Of a stretch of 59,063 nucleotides of DNA, positions 26,457 to 35,301 are shown in pieces; position 1 is the first letter of the stretch, and each line of letters starts with the position of its first letter. The notes beneath the pieces were generated by a model, which saw only the letters and a program-made list of their open reading frames with translations, had not been told where the DNA came from and did not search any database. Location: positions 1 through 59,063 of the forward strand of contig NZ_SMZO01000024.1 of NCBI RefSeq assembly GCF_004358675.1. Direction: 5' to 3'. Source of the stretch: Meridianimarinicoccus aquatilis. GTDB lineage: Bacteria > Pseudomonadota > Alphaproteobacteria > Rhodobacterales > Rhodobacteraceae. The position numbers and the translations under genes are program-made.

Positions 26457-27461
26457 GTGCCGGTTACGTTAAAGGAAGTCGCTGAACGAGCGGGCGTATC
26501 TCGGTCAGCCGTGTCACGTACATTCACGGCTGGGGCATCTGTGTCCCCAAAGACTAGACGCAAGGTTGAAAAGGCCGCGATCGAACTTGGCTATCAGCCC
26601 AATGCTCTGGCATCCTCGCTGACCACTGGGCGCACCAAACTGATCGGTTTGATTTCAAACAACTTTCATAATCCGCTTTTCCTTGAAGTTTTCGACCGCT
26701 TCACACGCAGTTTGCAAGAACGCGGCCTGAGGCCTTTGCTGGTGAACTTGACGGATGAAACTGACCCAGCCAATTCCGTGAGGTTGGTGCAACAATATTC
26801 CGTAGATGGGGTCATTGTTGCATCCTCCACCCTGCCACCGGAATTTGCGTTGGCGTTTCGGGATGCAGGGGTTCCGGTTGTCCATTCCTTCGGCCGCTTC
26901 CTCAGCAATCCAGGGGTCCACGTGGTTGGCATAAACAACGTGGAATGCGGACGGATGGCCGCCCGAACCCTGCTAGAGCGTGGGTATCGCCGGATTGGGT
27001 TTCTCGGCGGTCCAGAAAGTGCGACATCAACTATCGACCGGCGGCGTGGGTTCTTTGATATTCTGAATTCAGTCCCAGAGTTGCAGCTAAGCGAAAGCTT
27101 CGCCGCTGCCTATTCATTTGATGCTGGCCGCGCCGAAATGTTGCGCCTCTTGGAAAGCACGCCAGCCGAAGCCTATTTTTGCGGGGACGATGTCTTGTCT
27201 GTGGGCGCACTCAGCGCGATTCAGACATGCGGGCTTTCCGTGCCCGGCGACATTGGAATTATCGGGTTGAACGATATGCAGATCGCAGGCTGGCAAAACA
27301 TCAACCTGACCACGATCCGGCAGCCAATCCAGCAAATCATCGATAGCTGCATCGAATTGGTCGTCGCGATGCTGGACGATCCCAACCGCATCCCGGAGGC
27401 GCGGCTCTTCTCGTGCCAAATCATAGAGCGGGGAACATTACGCCCCCCGCCCGAAGCTTAG
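26457..27461 (+). CDS. LacI family regulator of inositol genes
   Basis: A 334-residue LacI/GalR repressor starting with GTG, preceded by AAAGGA. The headpiece (VTLKEVAERAGVSRSAVSRTF) and hinge helix (ALASSLTTGRTK) are typical, followed by a PBP I-fold effector domain. It is divergent from ibpA and its 3' end overlaps the convergent dehydrogenase gene by four bases. Two identical palindromes, one on its own promoter side and one before iolD, are the probable operators. The effector is likely an inositol-pathway metabolite. Other alphaproteobacteria use an RpiR-type IolR for the same task, so this is a lineage alternative. Confidence 0.87.
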   Translation: MPVTLKEVAERAGVSRSAVSRTFTAGASVSPKTRRKVEKAAIELGYQPNALASSLTTGRTKLIGLISNNFHNPLFLEVFDRFTRSLQERGLRPLLVNLTDETDPANSVRLVQQYSVDGVIVASSTLPPEFALAFRDAGVPVVHSFGRFLSNPGVHVVGINNVECGRMAARTLLERGYRRIGFLGGPESATSTIDRRRGFFDILNSVPELQLSESFAAAYSFDAGRAEMLRLLESTPAEAYFCGDDVLSVGALSAIQTCGLSVPGDIGIIGLNDMQIAGWQNINLTTIRQPIQQIIDSCIELVVAMLDDPNRIPEARLFSCQIIERGTLRPPPEA

Positions 27462-28591
27462 CGAAACATGGGCGGACGCGCGTCTACCCAAGCCCCGTTC
27501 TGACCGGCCGACGCAACAGCCGCGTGCACGACCGCCATGGATCTCAGCCCGTCTGCCGCGAGCGGAAGTGCCCCCGCTGCTTCGCCCCGGATTGCAGCCG
27601 CAAGGTCCACATAGATATTCGCGACCGCCAACGGGAACCCTTCTGGGTGGGCAATGGCAACACGGCTCAAGCGCGCTGCTTCGTCCGATAGCCCCGCCTC
27701 GCCTTTTTCAATGATCTGCGTGCGCCCACCGAGCGGGGTATAGAGCACTTGGTTGGGTTGCTCGCTGGTCCACCGCAAACCGCCCTCTTCACCGAAGACC
27801 TGGATGTCAAACCCATGTTGCCGCCCAATGGCCACCGAAGATGTCCACAGCCGCCCGACGGTGCCGTTCGCCATGCGAAAGTTGACCATGGCGTCATCTT
27901 CCAGCGACCGCGATGCAATTGTGGATGCGAAATCAGCCGACAAGGTTTCCACCTCATCGCCAGCGATAAAACTGGCCATATGCATCGCATGAATGCCGCA
28001 ATCTGCGAATTGCCCTGAAATCCCGGCCATCGCAGGATCATACCGCCAGCGCACACGCGGATTATCGGCTTCGGCTGCGTTTCCGTGATGGCCGTGGCTG
28101 AAATTGGTGACGATCAAACGCGTCTTGCCCAATGTCCCGCTGGTCACCATGTGCCGCATCTCACGCACCATTGGATAGGCGGAATAGCAGTAATTCACCG
28201 CGCAAATCTTGCCGGTCGCTTCGGCGACGCGGACGATCTCTTCGCCCTCTTCCACCGTCATCGTCATCGGCTTTTCGCACAGCACGTTGAACCCAGCTTC
28301 CAAGAAGGCCTTGGTGATGTCGAAATGAGTGCTGTTTGGCGTGGCGACTGTGACCAGATCAACCCGGTCAACCCGCCCCTTCTCGCCCGCAAGCATTTCT
28401 TTCCAATCGCCATAGGCGCGATCAGACGAAATGCCCAAGCGTTCCGCATAGGCTTTGCCCCGCGCTGCGTCGACATCAAGGGCCCCGGCCGCGAGTGTGA
28501 AGTTGCCATCAGCCTGTGCGCCAAGGCGGTGAGCCGGCCCGATCTGGCTGCCTTCGCCGCCGCCGATCAGGCCCCAATTGAGACGTTTCAT
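27458..28591 (-). CDS. Gfo/Idh/MocA family oxidoreductase
   Basis: A 377-residue NAD(P)-dependent sugar/cyclitol dehydrogenase. AAGGGG before MKRLNWG sets the start; the frame extends eight codons further upstream. The Rossmann motif GLIGGGEGSQIG, the EKP Lys (NVLCEKPMTM) and the catalytic His region (FADCGIHAMHMASF) are present. It is third in a leftward operon behind another Gfo/Idh/MocA gene and an IolE-like gene, separated by 10 bp from the latter. A likely job is oxidation of an inositol isomer or derivative, but the substrate is open. Confidence 0.8.
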   Translation of the reverse strand: MKRLNWGLIGGGEGSQIGPAHRLGAQADGNFTLAAGALDVDAARGKAYAERLGISSDRAYGDWKEMLAGEKGRVDRVDLVTVATPNSTHFDITKAFLEAGFNVLCEKPMTMTVEEGEEIVRVAEATGKICAVNYCYSAYPMVREMRHMVTSGTLGKTRLIVTNFSHGHHGNAAEADNPRVRWRYDPAMAGISGQFADCGIHAMHMASFIAGDEVETLSADFASTIASRSLEDDAMVNFRMANGTVGRLWTSSVAIGRQHGFDIQVFGEEGGLRWTSEQPNQVLYTPLGGRTQIIEKGEAGLSDEAARLSRVAIAHPEGFPLAVANIYVDLAAAIRGEAAGALPLAADGLRSMAVVHAAVASAGQNGAWVDARPPMFR

Positions 28592-28601
28592 GTCAGCCCC
28601 T

Positions 28602-29498
28602 TCACTTGAAGCCAATGGAATTCAGATAGTTGCGGTTGATCGTTGCGTCACCAAGCGGATCAGTGCCTTCGATGGTCGGGTCACAATCCTGTTCGACCGT
28701 ACACCAGCCTTCAAAACCGCTATCCAGCAGGATTTGACGCACATTGGCGAAATCAACATCACCGTCGCCCAGATTGCAGAAGATCCCCTGACCGCAGGCC
28801 TCATAAAAGCCGGTGCTATTGGCCACGACGCGGGCTTTCACGTCAGGATCAATATCCTTGAAATGCATATAGCTGATCCGCTGCGCGTGCCGCTTCATAA
28901 ACGCAACCGGATCATAGCCCGCATAAGAATGGTGGCCGGTGTCAAAGCAGATCTTCAACAGACTTTCATCAACCTCATCCAGTAGGCGCTCCAACTCGGG
29001 CTCGAAATCCATGAAGCCAGCTGCATGCGCATGGATACCGACTGTCAGCCCATATTCTTCGGCACCGATCTTGGCCACTTGGGCGATGCGATCCCGGAAC
29101 GCCGACCATTCTGCACTGTCCATCTTTTCTGCGGCATCCCATCGGCCTGCCGTGGGGGCGCGGCGTGGCGAAATTGAATCGATGATGACAAGGTGCTGCG
29201 CCCCGTGCGCCACCAAAGCCTTGCACGTTCGCACAGCCGCATCCAGCGTGTCATCCCATTTCGCGGGGTCATGGAAAGGACGGAAAACAACGCCGCCAAT
29301 CAATTCCAGCTCACTCTCAGCCAAAGCATCCGCAACTTGCGGCGGGTCTTCCGGCATGAAGCCGATAGGCCCCAACTCAATACCGCGATACCCGGCATGA
29401 GCCGCTTCGCGCAGCACAACCCGCCAATCTGGATTTCGCGGATCACCCGCAAACTCCACCCCCCATGAACATGGGGCATTTCCGATCTTTATCGTCAA
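28602..29498 (-). CDS. iolE: IolE-like inosose dehydratase / sugar isomerase-epimerase
   Basis: A 298-residue AP-endonuclease-2-type TIM barrel. The opening IGNAPCSWGVEF and the metal-site strands GIHAHAAGFMDF, CFDTGHHSYAG, YMHFKDIDP and TVEQDCDP fit the IolE/IolI group. In the inositol pathway IolE dehydrates 2-keto-myo-inositol to the dione that IolD opens, and no other IolE candidate is in the window. It lies 12 bp after a Gfo/Idh/MocA gene. IolI or IolH (isomerase-type) function remains possible because the family resembles all three. Confidence 0.75.
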   Translation of the reverse strand: MTIKIGNAPCSWGVEFAGDPRNPDWRVVLREAAHAGYRGIELGPIGFMPEDPPQVADALAESELELIGGVVFRPFHDPAKWDDTLDAAVRTCKALVAHGAQHLVIIDSISPRRAPTAGRWDAAEKMDSAEWSAFRDRIAQVAKIGAEEYGLTVGIHAHAAGFMDFEPELERLLDEVDESLLKICFDTGHHSYAGYDPVAFMKRHAQRISYMHFKDIDPDVKARVVANSTGFYEACGQGIFCNLGDGDVDFANVRQILLDSGFEGWCTVEQDCDPTIEGTDPLGDATINRNYLNSIGFK

Positions 29499-29510
29499 GG
29501 TCAGGCTCCT

Positions 29511-30614
29511 TCAGGTGTGAACGACGGGCTGCCAACGCCCATTGGAATGTGACTTGCGCGCGGCATCCAGCACATGCGCAACGTCCAGTCCCGCTTTGAA
29601 TGATGGCCAGCGATTGGCCCCATCAGCAATCGCTTCGAGGAAATCGCGCGCTTCGATGATGATCTGGTCTTGATAGCCGGTCCCGTGACCCGGTCCCTGA
29701 CAGAACGCCAGATAATCGGGGTGCGCCGGACCGATCAGGATCTGCCGGAACCCGCGCTCTGCCTCTGGCCCTTCGGCTTTGTAAAGCCACAGGCTGTTCT
29801 GGTCTTCCTGGTTGAACCGGATCGCACCGCGCGTTCCATTCACTTCGTAGATGTAGCCCATCTTGCGCCCCGTCGCGATTCGGCTGAAGAACATGTGCCC
29901 CATCGCGCCGCCCGCAAAGCGGCACAGCATGTGGGCCTGATCGTCATTGGTGACAGGCGTGTCGCCCCGGCTTTCATGCACGATCTCGATATCCGCCATC
30001 ACCGATTCAACCGGACCCAGCAAAGCCTGCGCAGCATTGATCATATGGGGTGCAAGATCACCCATGGTGCCATTTGCTTCGCCGTCGGTGCGCCATGTGG
30101 CGGGCGCCTCCGGGTCGGCAAGGAAATCTTCAGTGTGCTCCCCCCGGAACCACGTCACATCGCCAATAACCCCTTCTGCAATTAGGCGGCGTGCATATTG
30201 GGTGGCCGGTGTGCGCACGTAGTTGAAGCCGATCATGTTGACGACGCCGCTCGCCTCTGCCGCTGCGCAAAGCGCCTCAGCATCTTCAAGCGACGCCCCA
30301 AGCGGCTTTTCACAAAACACGGGTTTTCCCAGCGCGAAAGCGGCTTCAGCAATAGCGCGGTGAGTGGCTTGCGGCGATGCGATCACCACTGCATCAACCG
30401 CGGGATCGGCGACCAAAGCCTGCCAATCCTGCGCAGCACGGCGAAATCCAAAGGCCGCGCGATACCGCTCTGCCGACTCGACGCTTGATGCCGCCACCAT
30501 TTCCAAACGCGGACGCAAACGCGGCGCAAAAACGGCGCCGACAGCCGAATAGGCCACAGCATGCGCCTTGCCCATGTAACCGCCACCGACAAGTCCGATC
30601 CCGATGTCTTGCAT
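29511..30614 (-). CDS. Gfo/Idh/MocA family dehydrogenase
   Basis: A 367-residue NAD(P)-dependent oxidoreductase, first gene of the leftward dehydrogenase/iolE operon. The Rossmann loop GLVGGGYMGKAHA, the EKPLG lysine (FCEKPLGASLED) and GDLAPHMINAA, where the catalytic His lies, are seen. It faces iolD across a 123-bp gap with the LacI-type operator only 23 bp from its start, so it should be co-regulated with the inositol genes. It differs clearly from IolG encoded at 35298-36284, so it may act on another inositol isomer or keto derivative. Confidence 0.8.
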   Translation of the reverse strand: MQDIGIGLVGGGYMGKAHAVAYSAVGAVFAPRLRPRLEMVAASSVESAERYRAAFGFRRAAQDWQALVADPAVDAVVIASPQATHRAIAEAAFALGKPVFCEKPLGASLEDAEALCAAAEASGVVNMIGFNYVRTPATQYARRLIAEGVIGDVTWFRGEHTEDFLADPEAPATWRTDGEANGTMGDLAPHMINAAQALLGPVESVMADIEIVHESRGDTPVTNDDQAHMLCRFAGGAMGHMFFSRIATGRKMGYIYEVNGTRGAIRFNQEDQNSLWLYKAEGPEAERGFRQILIGPAHPDYLAFCQGPGHGTGYQDQIIIEARDFLEAIADGANRWPSFKAGLDVAHVLDAARKSHSNGRWQPVVHT

Positions 30615-30636
30615 GCATCTCCCCCCAAAATCTTAT

Positions 30637-30650
30637 TGCAACCGGTTGCA
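30637..30650. promoter_or_regulatory. LacI-type operator TGCAACCGGTTGCA (copy 2)
   Basis: Identical 14-bp palindrome to that at 26377-26390, in the divergent gap between the Gfo/Idh/MocA operon and iolD. Two exact copies 4 kb apart argue for one regulon. Confidence 0.85.
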
Positions 30651-30737
30651 ACACTGCTATCGTGTGAAACCGAAAGTGGTCAAGCGCAAAGCTGCGGAAC
30701 AGCAGACGTCGCACCACGCAGGGAAGGAGACACGCTG

Positions 30738-32603
30738 ATGACACAGAGCACAATCCGTCTTACGACGGCGCAAGCGATCATTCGATATCTGAACGCCCAG
30801 TTCATCGAAACTGACGGGGAACGTACCCGTCTTTGCGGTGGTGGCTTTGGCATCTTTGGTCATGGCAACGTCACCTGCCTTGGCGAAGCCTTATACGATC
30901 ATCGAGAGACACTTCCGCTGTATCGCGGACAAAACGAACAAAGCATGGGATTTGCCGCAGCGGCCTATGCCAAATACCACCTGCGTCGCCGGTTCATGCT
31001 GTGCACCGCGTCCGCCGGGCCGGGAACCGCGAACCTTCTGACTGCATCGGCGCTGGCGCATGCCAACCGATTGCCCATGCTGATGCTTTGCGGCGACACA
31101 TTCCTGACCCGGCTGCCGGACCCCGTGCTTCAGCAACTTGAGCATTTCGGTAACCCGACACTGGGAGTGAATGACGCTTTCAAAGCTGTCACGCGGTATT
31201 GGGATCGGATCACGCATCCGGCGCAAGTTATCCAAACCCTTCCAGCCGCGATTGCCACACTGCTTGACCCGGCAGATTGCGGGCCTGCGTTCCTCGGTTT
31301 GCCGCAGGATGTGCAGGGGTGGACCTATGACTATCCGCTGTCCTTCTTTGAAGAACGCACCCACCGCATTCGCCGTCAGTCGCCGGACGCAGAAGAACTT
31401 GCCGATGCCGCAGCGCTGCTAAAATCCGCCAAACGCCCGGTGCTGATTGCCGGGGGCGGTGTGCAATATTCAGGCGCGGTTGCTGACCTGACAGCGTTTG
31501 CTGACGCGACAGGCATCCCGGTTATCGAAACCATCGCAGGACGCGCGAATTTCCGCCACGATCACCCGCTGAACATCGGGCCAGTCGGCGTAACCGGGTC
31601 CGATAGCGCGAACGCCGTCGCCGAAGCCGCCGATGTTATCGTCTCAGTGGGATGCAGGCTTCAGGATTTCACAACCGGGTCCTGGACGGCATTTGCACAG
31701 GACGCTCGGATCATTTCGCTCAATGCGGCGCGCCATGACGCAGGCAAACACATGTCCATGCCAGTCGTTGGCGATGCGAGGCTCAGCATCAACGCCCTGT
31801 TCGGCGCCACGCAAGGCTATCGCGCCCCGGAAAGCTGGACGTCTTTCGCCCAATCCGAACGCAGAACCTGGAACGAGTATGTGGCGGCAAATGTAAAACC
31901 GGGCAACGGGCCGAACTCTTATGCCCAAGCAATTGGCGTTGTGAATGCTCTTTGCGATCCGCGCGACCGGGTTGTGACCGCTGCTGGCGGCCTGCCCGCC
32001 GAAGTGACCGCCAACTGGCGCACGCTTGATATCGGAACGGTCGATGTGGAATTCGGCTTTTCCTGCATGGGGTATGAAATCGCCGGCGGGTGGGGTGCTC
32101 GTATTGCCCAAGCCGAGAAAGAGCCGGACGCAGACACCATCGTCTTTGTTGGCGACGGATCGTATCTGCTGATGAATTCGGACATCTATTCCTCCGTTCT
32201 CACCCGCAAAAAGATGATCGTGCTAGTTCTCGACAATGGCGGCTTCGCGGTCATCAACAAGTTGCAGAACAACACCGGCAACGAGAGTTTCAACAACCTG
32301 CTGGCAGACACACCAACAGTTCCAGAGGCCTTCGCGGTCGATTTCGCCGCGCATGCTGCATCAATGGGGGCGCATGCCGTCCGCGTGGACACACCAGAAC
32401 AACTCGGCGAAGCATTCACAGCAGCAAAGGCCGCCGAAACGACAAGCGTCATCGTCATGAATGTCGACGCCTATGAAGGCTGGACCACGCAGGGCCACAC
32501 ATGGTGGGAGGTCGGCACCCCCCATGTGACCGAGCATCCCAAAGTGCGCGAGAAGCACCTGGAAGTCGAAGCTGCGCGCGTCAAGCAGCGCCGGGGCGTG
32601 TGA
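30738..32603 (+). CDS. iolD: IolD, trihydroxycyclohexane-1,2-dione hydrolase (TPP enzyme)
   Basis: A 621-residue thiamin-diphosphate enzyme that opens the ring of 3D-(3,5/4)-trihydroxycyclohexane-1,2-dione to 5-deoxyglucuronate. AAGGAG before MTQSTIRLTTAQ sets the start; the frame opens far upstream. The pyrimidine-binding domain has the catalytic Glu in RGQNEQSMGFAAAAYAK, and the TPP-Mg motif is GDGSYLLMNSD ending in NN (KLQNNTGNE). It begins the rightward iolDCBJG operon and is followed without gap by iolC. Confidence 0.92.
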   Translation: MTQSTIRLTTAQAIIRYLNAQFIETDGERTRLCGGGFGIFGHGNVTCLGEALYDHRETLPLYRGQNEQSMGFAAAAYAKYHLRRRFMLCTASAGPGTANLLTASALAHANRLPMLMLCGDTFLTRLPDPVLQQLEHFGNPTLGVNDAFKAVTRYWDRITHPAQVIQTLPAAIATLLDPADCGPAFLGLPQDVQGWTYDYPLSFFEERTHRIRRQSPDAEELADAAALLKSAKRPVLIAGGGVQYSGAVADLTAFADATGIPVIETIAGRANFRHDHPLNIGPVGVTGSDSANAVAEAADVIVSVGCRLQDFTTGSWTAFAQDARIISLNAARHDAGKHMSMPVVGDARLSINALFGATQGYRAPESWTSFAQSERRTWNEYVAANVKPGNGPNSYAQAIGVVNALCDPRDRVVTAAGGLPAEVTANWRTLDIGTVDVEFGFSCMGYEIAGGWGARIAQAEKEPDADTIVFVGDGSYLLMNSDIYSSVLTRKKMIVLVLDNGGFAVINKLQNNTGNESFNNLLADTPTVPEAFAVDFAAHAASMGAHAVRVDTPEQLGEAFTAAKAAETTSVIVMNVDAYEGWTTQGHTWWEVGTPHVTEHPKVREKHLEVEAARVKQRRGV

Positions 32604-33604
32604 TGCAGGCCCTCGTGAACAAACTGAGCGGCAAGCGCTTTCTTGTGATGGGACGGGTCGGGATGGACTTGTTCCCGACCCTTGTCGGGGGCGCTGTCGA
32701 AGACGCCACCGATATGACTGTGGCCATGGGCGGATCGTCGGCCAACATCGCGGCGGGGCTGGTCAAGCTGGGCTGCAAGGCGGCACTTCTGACCCGTGTG
32801 TCAGACGACGCTGTTGGGCGCTATTGCGTGAACCAGTTACACCGCTATGGCGTGGACGCAGATCATGTAACGCCCATCGCAGGCGAGTTTCGAAATTCTC
32901 TCGCGCTTTATGAAACCCGGATCGAAGGCCATCAATCGGTCATCTATCGCAATGGCGCCGCCGACTTTGAAATGACGGTCCAAAATGTGAATGCGGTCGA
33001 TTTCAGCCAGTTTGACGCTCTGATTACCGCTGGAACCGTTTTTGCCGCCGAGCCGTCACGCAGCGCCGCCTTCCATGCGTTCAATCTGGCACGTATGGCG
33101 GGTTTGCCCGTGATTTTCGATGTGGATTACCGACCCTATAGCTGGCCATCCCCGGAAGTGGCCGAAGACATTCTGTCACGCGCCGGCGCCCTGTCAGACA
33201 TCATCGTCGCCAATGACGAAGAATTCGGGTTCATGGCAGGCGGCATCGACAAGGGAATGGCCAAGGCCCGCGCGCTTGCGGCATCCAGCGCGGAGATCGT
33301 TGTTTATAAAATGGGACCAATGGGCGCGATCACCTTTGCCAATGGCGAGGAAACGCGCAGCGGCGTGTTTAAAGTCACCCCGCTCAAGCCTACAGGGGCA
33401 GGCGATAGTTTCATGGCCGGCTTTCTGGCCGCACTTGCCGAAGGGCGACCATTGGACGAAGCCGTCTTACGCGGCTCTGCCTGCGCGGCCATCGTGGTTG
33501 CACGCCCCGGTTGCGCCCCCGCCATGCCCATTACCGAAGAATTGCGTGCGTTTCTCGCCGCCAATCCCGCGCCGGACACTGTCCTGCACAGCCCAAAAGG
33601 ATAA
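32603..33604 (+). CDS. iolC: IolC, 5-dehydro-2-deoxygluconokinase
   Basis: A 333-residue PfkB-family kinase. The start ATG shares one base with the iolD stop (TGATG), indicating coupling. MGRVGMDLFPT and GGSSANIAAGLVKLG form the sugar site, and PTGAGDSFMAGFLAAL holds the catalytic Asp. The N-terminus and the operon position between iolD and iolB identify it as the kinase that makes 2-deoxy-5-keto-gluconate 6-phosphate. It is a stand-alone kinase, not the IolC-DUF2090 fusion seen in many proteobacteria, which agrees with a separate aldolase gene downstream. Confidence 0.9.
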   Translation: MQALVNKLSGKRFLVMGRVGMDLFPTLVGGAVEDATDMTVAMGGSSANIAAGLVKLGCKAALLTRVSDDAVGRYCVNQLHRYGVDADHVTPIAGEFRNSLALYETRIEGHQSVIYRNGAADFEMTVQNVNAVDFSQFDALITAGTVFAAEPSRSAAFHAFNLARMAGLPVIFDVDYRPYSWPSPEVAEDILSRAGALSDIIVANDEEFGFMAGGIDKGMAKARALAASSAEIVVYKMGPMGAITFANGEETRSGVFKVTPLKPTGAGDSFMAGFLAALAEGRPLDEAVLRGSACAAIVVARPGCAPAMPITEELRAFLAANPAPDTVLHSPKG

Positions 33605-33607
33605 CCC

Positions 33608-34450
33608 ATGCATATCGCTCCGTTTGACAATCGCAATGCCCCCATCGTGGACACGAACGACGCTTGCGTTCCGTTGAACTATTTCAACATCGTAAAGCTG
33701 AAAAAAGGCGAAAGCTTCGGCTATGCGGTCCCCGGCTATGAGACCTGCATCGTCCCCGCAACTGGCCTGATCGATGTTTCGGTCGGTGGTTTTGACGCAA
33801 AGAACATCGGCGGGCGCGGCGTTGATGTGTGGGACGGCGAGCCGGAAGGCGTATACGTTCCCACCGCTGTCGAGGCGCGGTTCACCTGTTTAAGCGATAC
33901 GGCAGAAGTGTTCATCGCCGGCGCAAAGTTTGACGAGGTGCTGGAACCCTTCGCGGTGCGCGCAGACGAAATCGACAAGGTTCAGTACGGGTCGGACGAC
34001 ACCAAGACCCATCGTAAGATCAAACACATTCTTGGCCAGAAACAGCACGGGCGCGTTGGTCGGTTGTTGGTGTCAGAACTCTATACCGTGGGCGCAGGTG
34101 GTTGGTCCGGCTTTCCAAGCCACAAGCATGACACCGACAATCTTCCCCATGAAACACGCCATGACGAAACCTATAACTTCCGCTTTCGTCCGAACCACGG
34201 ATCCGGCATGCAGATGCTTCAGCGCGAAGACAACAAACCGGGTGACGCATATCACATCGTCGACGGGTCCACGATTTGCATCGACAAAGGGTATCATCCC
34301 TGCGCCGTGCTGCCCGGCTATGAAATGTACTATTTCACCATTCTTGGCGGGCTGAGCCAGCGCAGCTTGATCCAGAATTTTCAGGAAACCCATAAGGATC
34401 AGCTCCACACGATCCCCGGTATCCTCGACATGGTGGCAAAGTTCAAATGA
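33608..34450 (+). CDS. iolB: IolB, 5-deoxy-glucuronate isomerase
   Basis: A 280-residue double-cupin isomerase of the KduI/IolB family that converts 5-deoxyglucuronate to 2-deoxy-5-keto-gluconate. The C-terminal cupin shows the metal site in WSGFPSHKHD and RHDETYNFRF, and a later GYHPCAVLPGYEMYY. AAAGGA precedes the ATG, three bases after iolC. The 3' end overlaps the aldolase gene by four bases. Confidence 0.9.
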   Translation: MHIAPFDNRNAPIVDTNDACVPLNYFNIVKLKKGESFGYAVPGYETCIVPATGLIDVSVGGFDAKNIGGRGVDVWDGEPEGVYVPTAVEARFTCLSDTAEVFIAGAKFDEVLEPFAVRADEIDKVQYGSDDTKTHRKIKHILGQKQHGRVGRLLVSELYTVGAGGWSGFPSHKHDTDNLPHETRHDETYNFRFRPNHGSGMQMLQREDNKPGDAYHIVDGSTICIDKGYHPCAVLPGYEMYYFTILGGLSQRSLIQNFQETHKDQLHTIPGILDMVAKFK

Positions 34451-35301
34451 CCCTCGCGACCTTGGCTCAGGTATTGCGCCCCGCGATGGCGGGCGGCTAC
34501 GCGGTCGGCGGGCTGGTGACTCTCGGCTGGGAAGACATGCGCGCCTATGTGGACGCTGCCGAAGCCGAAGGTCTGCCCGTGATCTTGCAGGCAGGACCAT
34601 CATGCCGAAAGCACACCCCACTGCCGGTTTTGGGCCGCATGTTTCACACCTTGGCCGAAGGCGCATCGGTCCCTGTCGTAGCGCATCTTGACCACGGCTA
34701 CACGTATGCCGAATGCCGTGAGGCGCTGGACAGCGGCTTTACTTCGCTGATGTTTGACGGCTCCAGACTACCACTTTCTCAAAACATCGACGAAACCGCC
34801 CGGATCGCCGAAATGGCCCATGCCGCCGGCATCTCCTGCGAAGGCGAAATTGGCTTCGTCGGCTATAGCGACGGTGAGAATTCCAAAGGCACTGACCCTG
34901 ATGAGGCGGCGATTTTCGCCCGCGACACTGGGGTGGATGCCATGGCGATTTCCGTCGGAAATGTTCATCTGCAACAAGATCACGAGGGCGGATTGGACGA
35001 AGCCCGTATTCGCGACATCGAAGCCGTCACAGAGGTTCCCCTGGTGATTCATGGCGGGTCCGGCGTGCCCTTGGCACAGCGCAGCACCTTGGCGCGAGGG
35101 TCACGTATCTGCAAATTCAACATTGGGACGGAATTGCGCATGGTGTTCGGCGCGTCCCTGCGCGCAGCCCTTGCCGCTGACCCGGACGCCTTTGACCGCG
35201 TGACGTTGTTGTCAAAGGTAGAGCCCGATATCGCAGCCGCAGCGCGCATCGCTTTGCGCGGGCTTGCCCCTGCCGACCATCCAGAAGGACGTTCCACATG
35301 A
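34447..35301 (+). CDS. iolJ: Class II aldolase, probable 2-deoxy-5-keto-gluconate 6-phosphate aldolase
   Basis: A 284-residue class II (zinc) fructose-bisphosphate-aldolase-like enzyme. Zinc ligands are expected in VAHLDHGYT, CEGEIGFVG and IHGGSGVP; a phosphate site follows in KFNIGTELR. The ATG overlaps iolB by four bases and the stop overlaps iolG by four. In this operon it should split IolC's product into DHAP and malonate semialdehyde, the IolJ step. Tagatose- or fructose-bisphosphate aldolases are close relatives, so the context decides. Confidence 0.82.
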   Translation: MTLATLAQVLRPAMAGGYAVGGLVTLGWEDMRAYVDAAEAEGLPVILQAGPSCRKHTPLPVLGRMFHTLAEGASVPVVAHLDHGYTYAECREALDSGFTSLMFDGSRLPLSQNIDETARIAEMAHAAGISCEGEIGFVGYSDGENSKGTDPDEAAIFARDTGVDAMAISVGNVHLQQDHEGGLDEARIRDIEAVTEVPLVIHGGSGVPLAQRSTLARGSRICKFNIGTELRMVFGASLRAALAADPDAFDRVTLLSKVEPDIAAAARIALRGLAPADHPEGRST

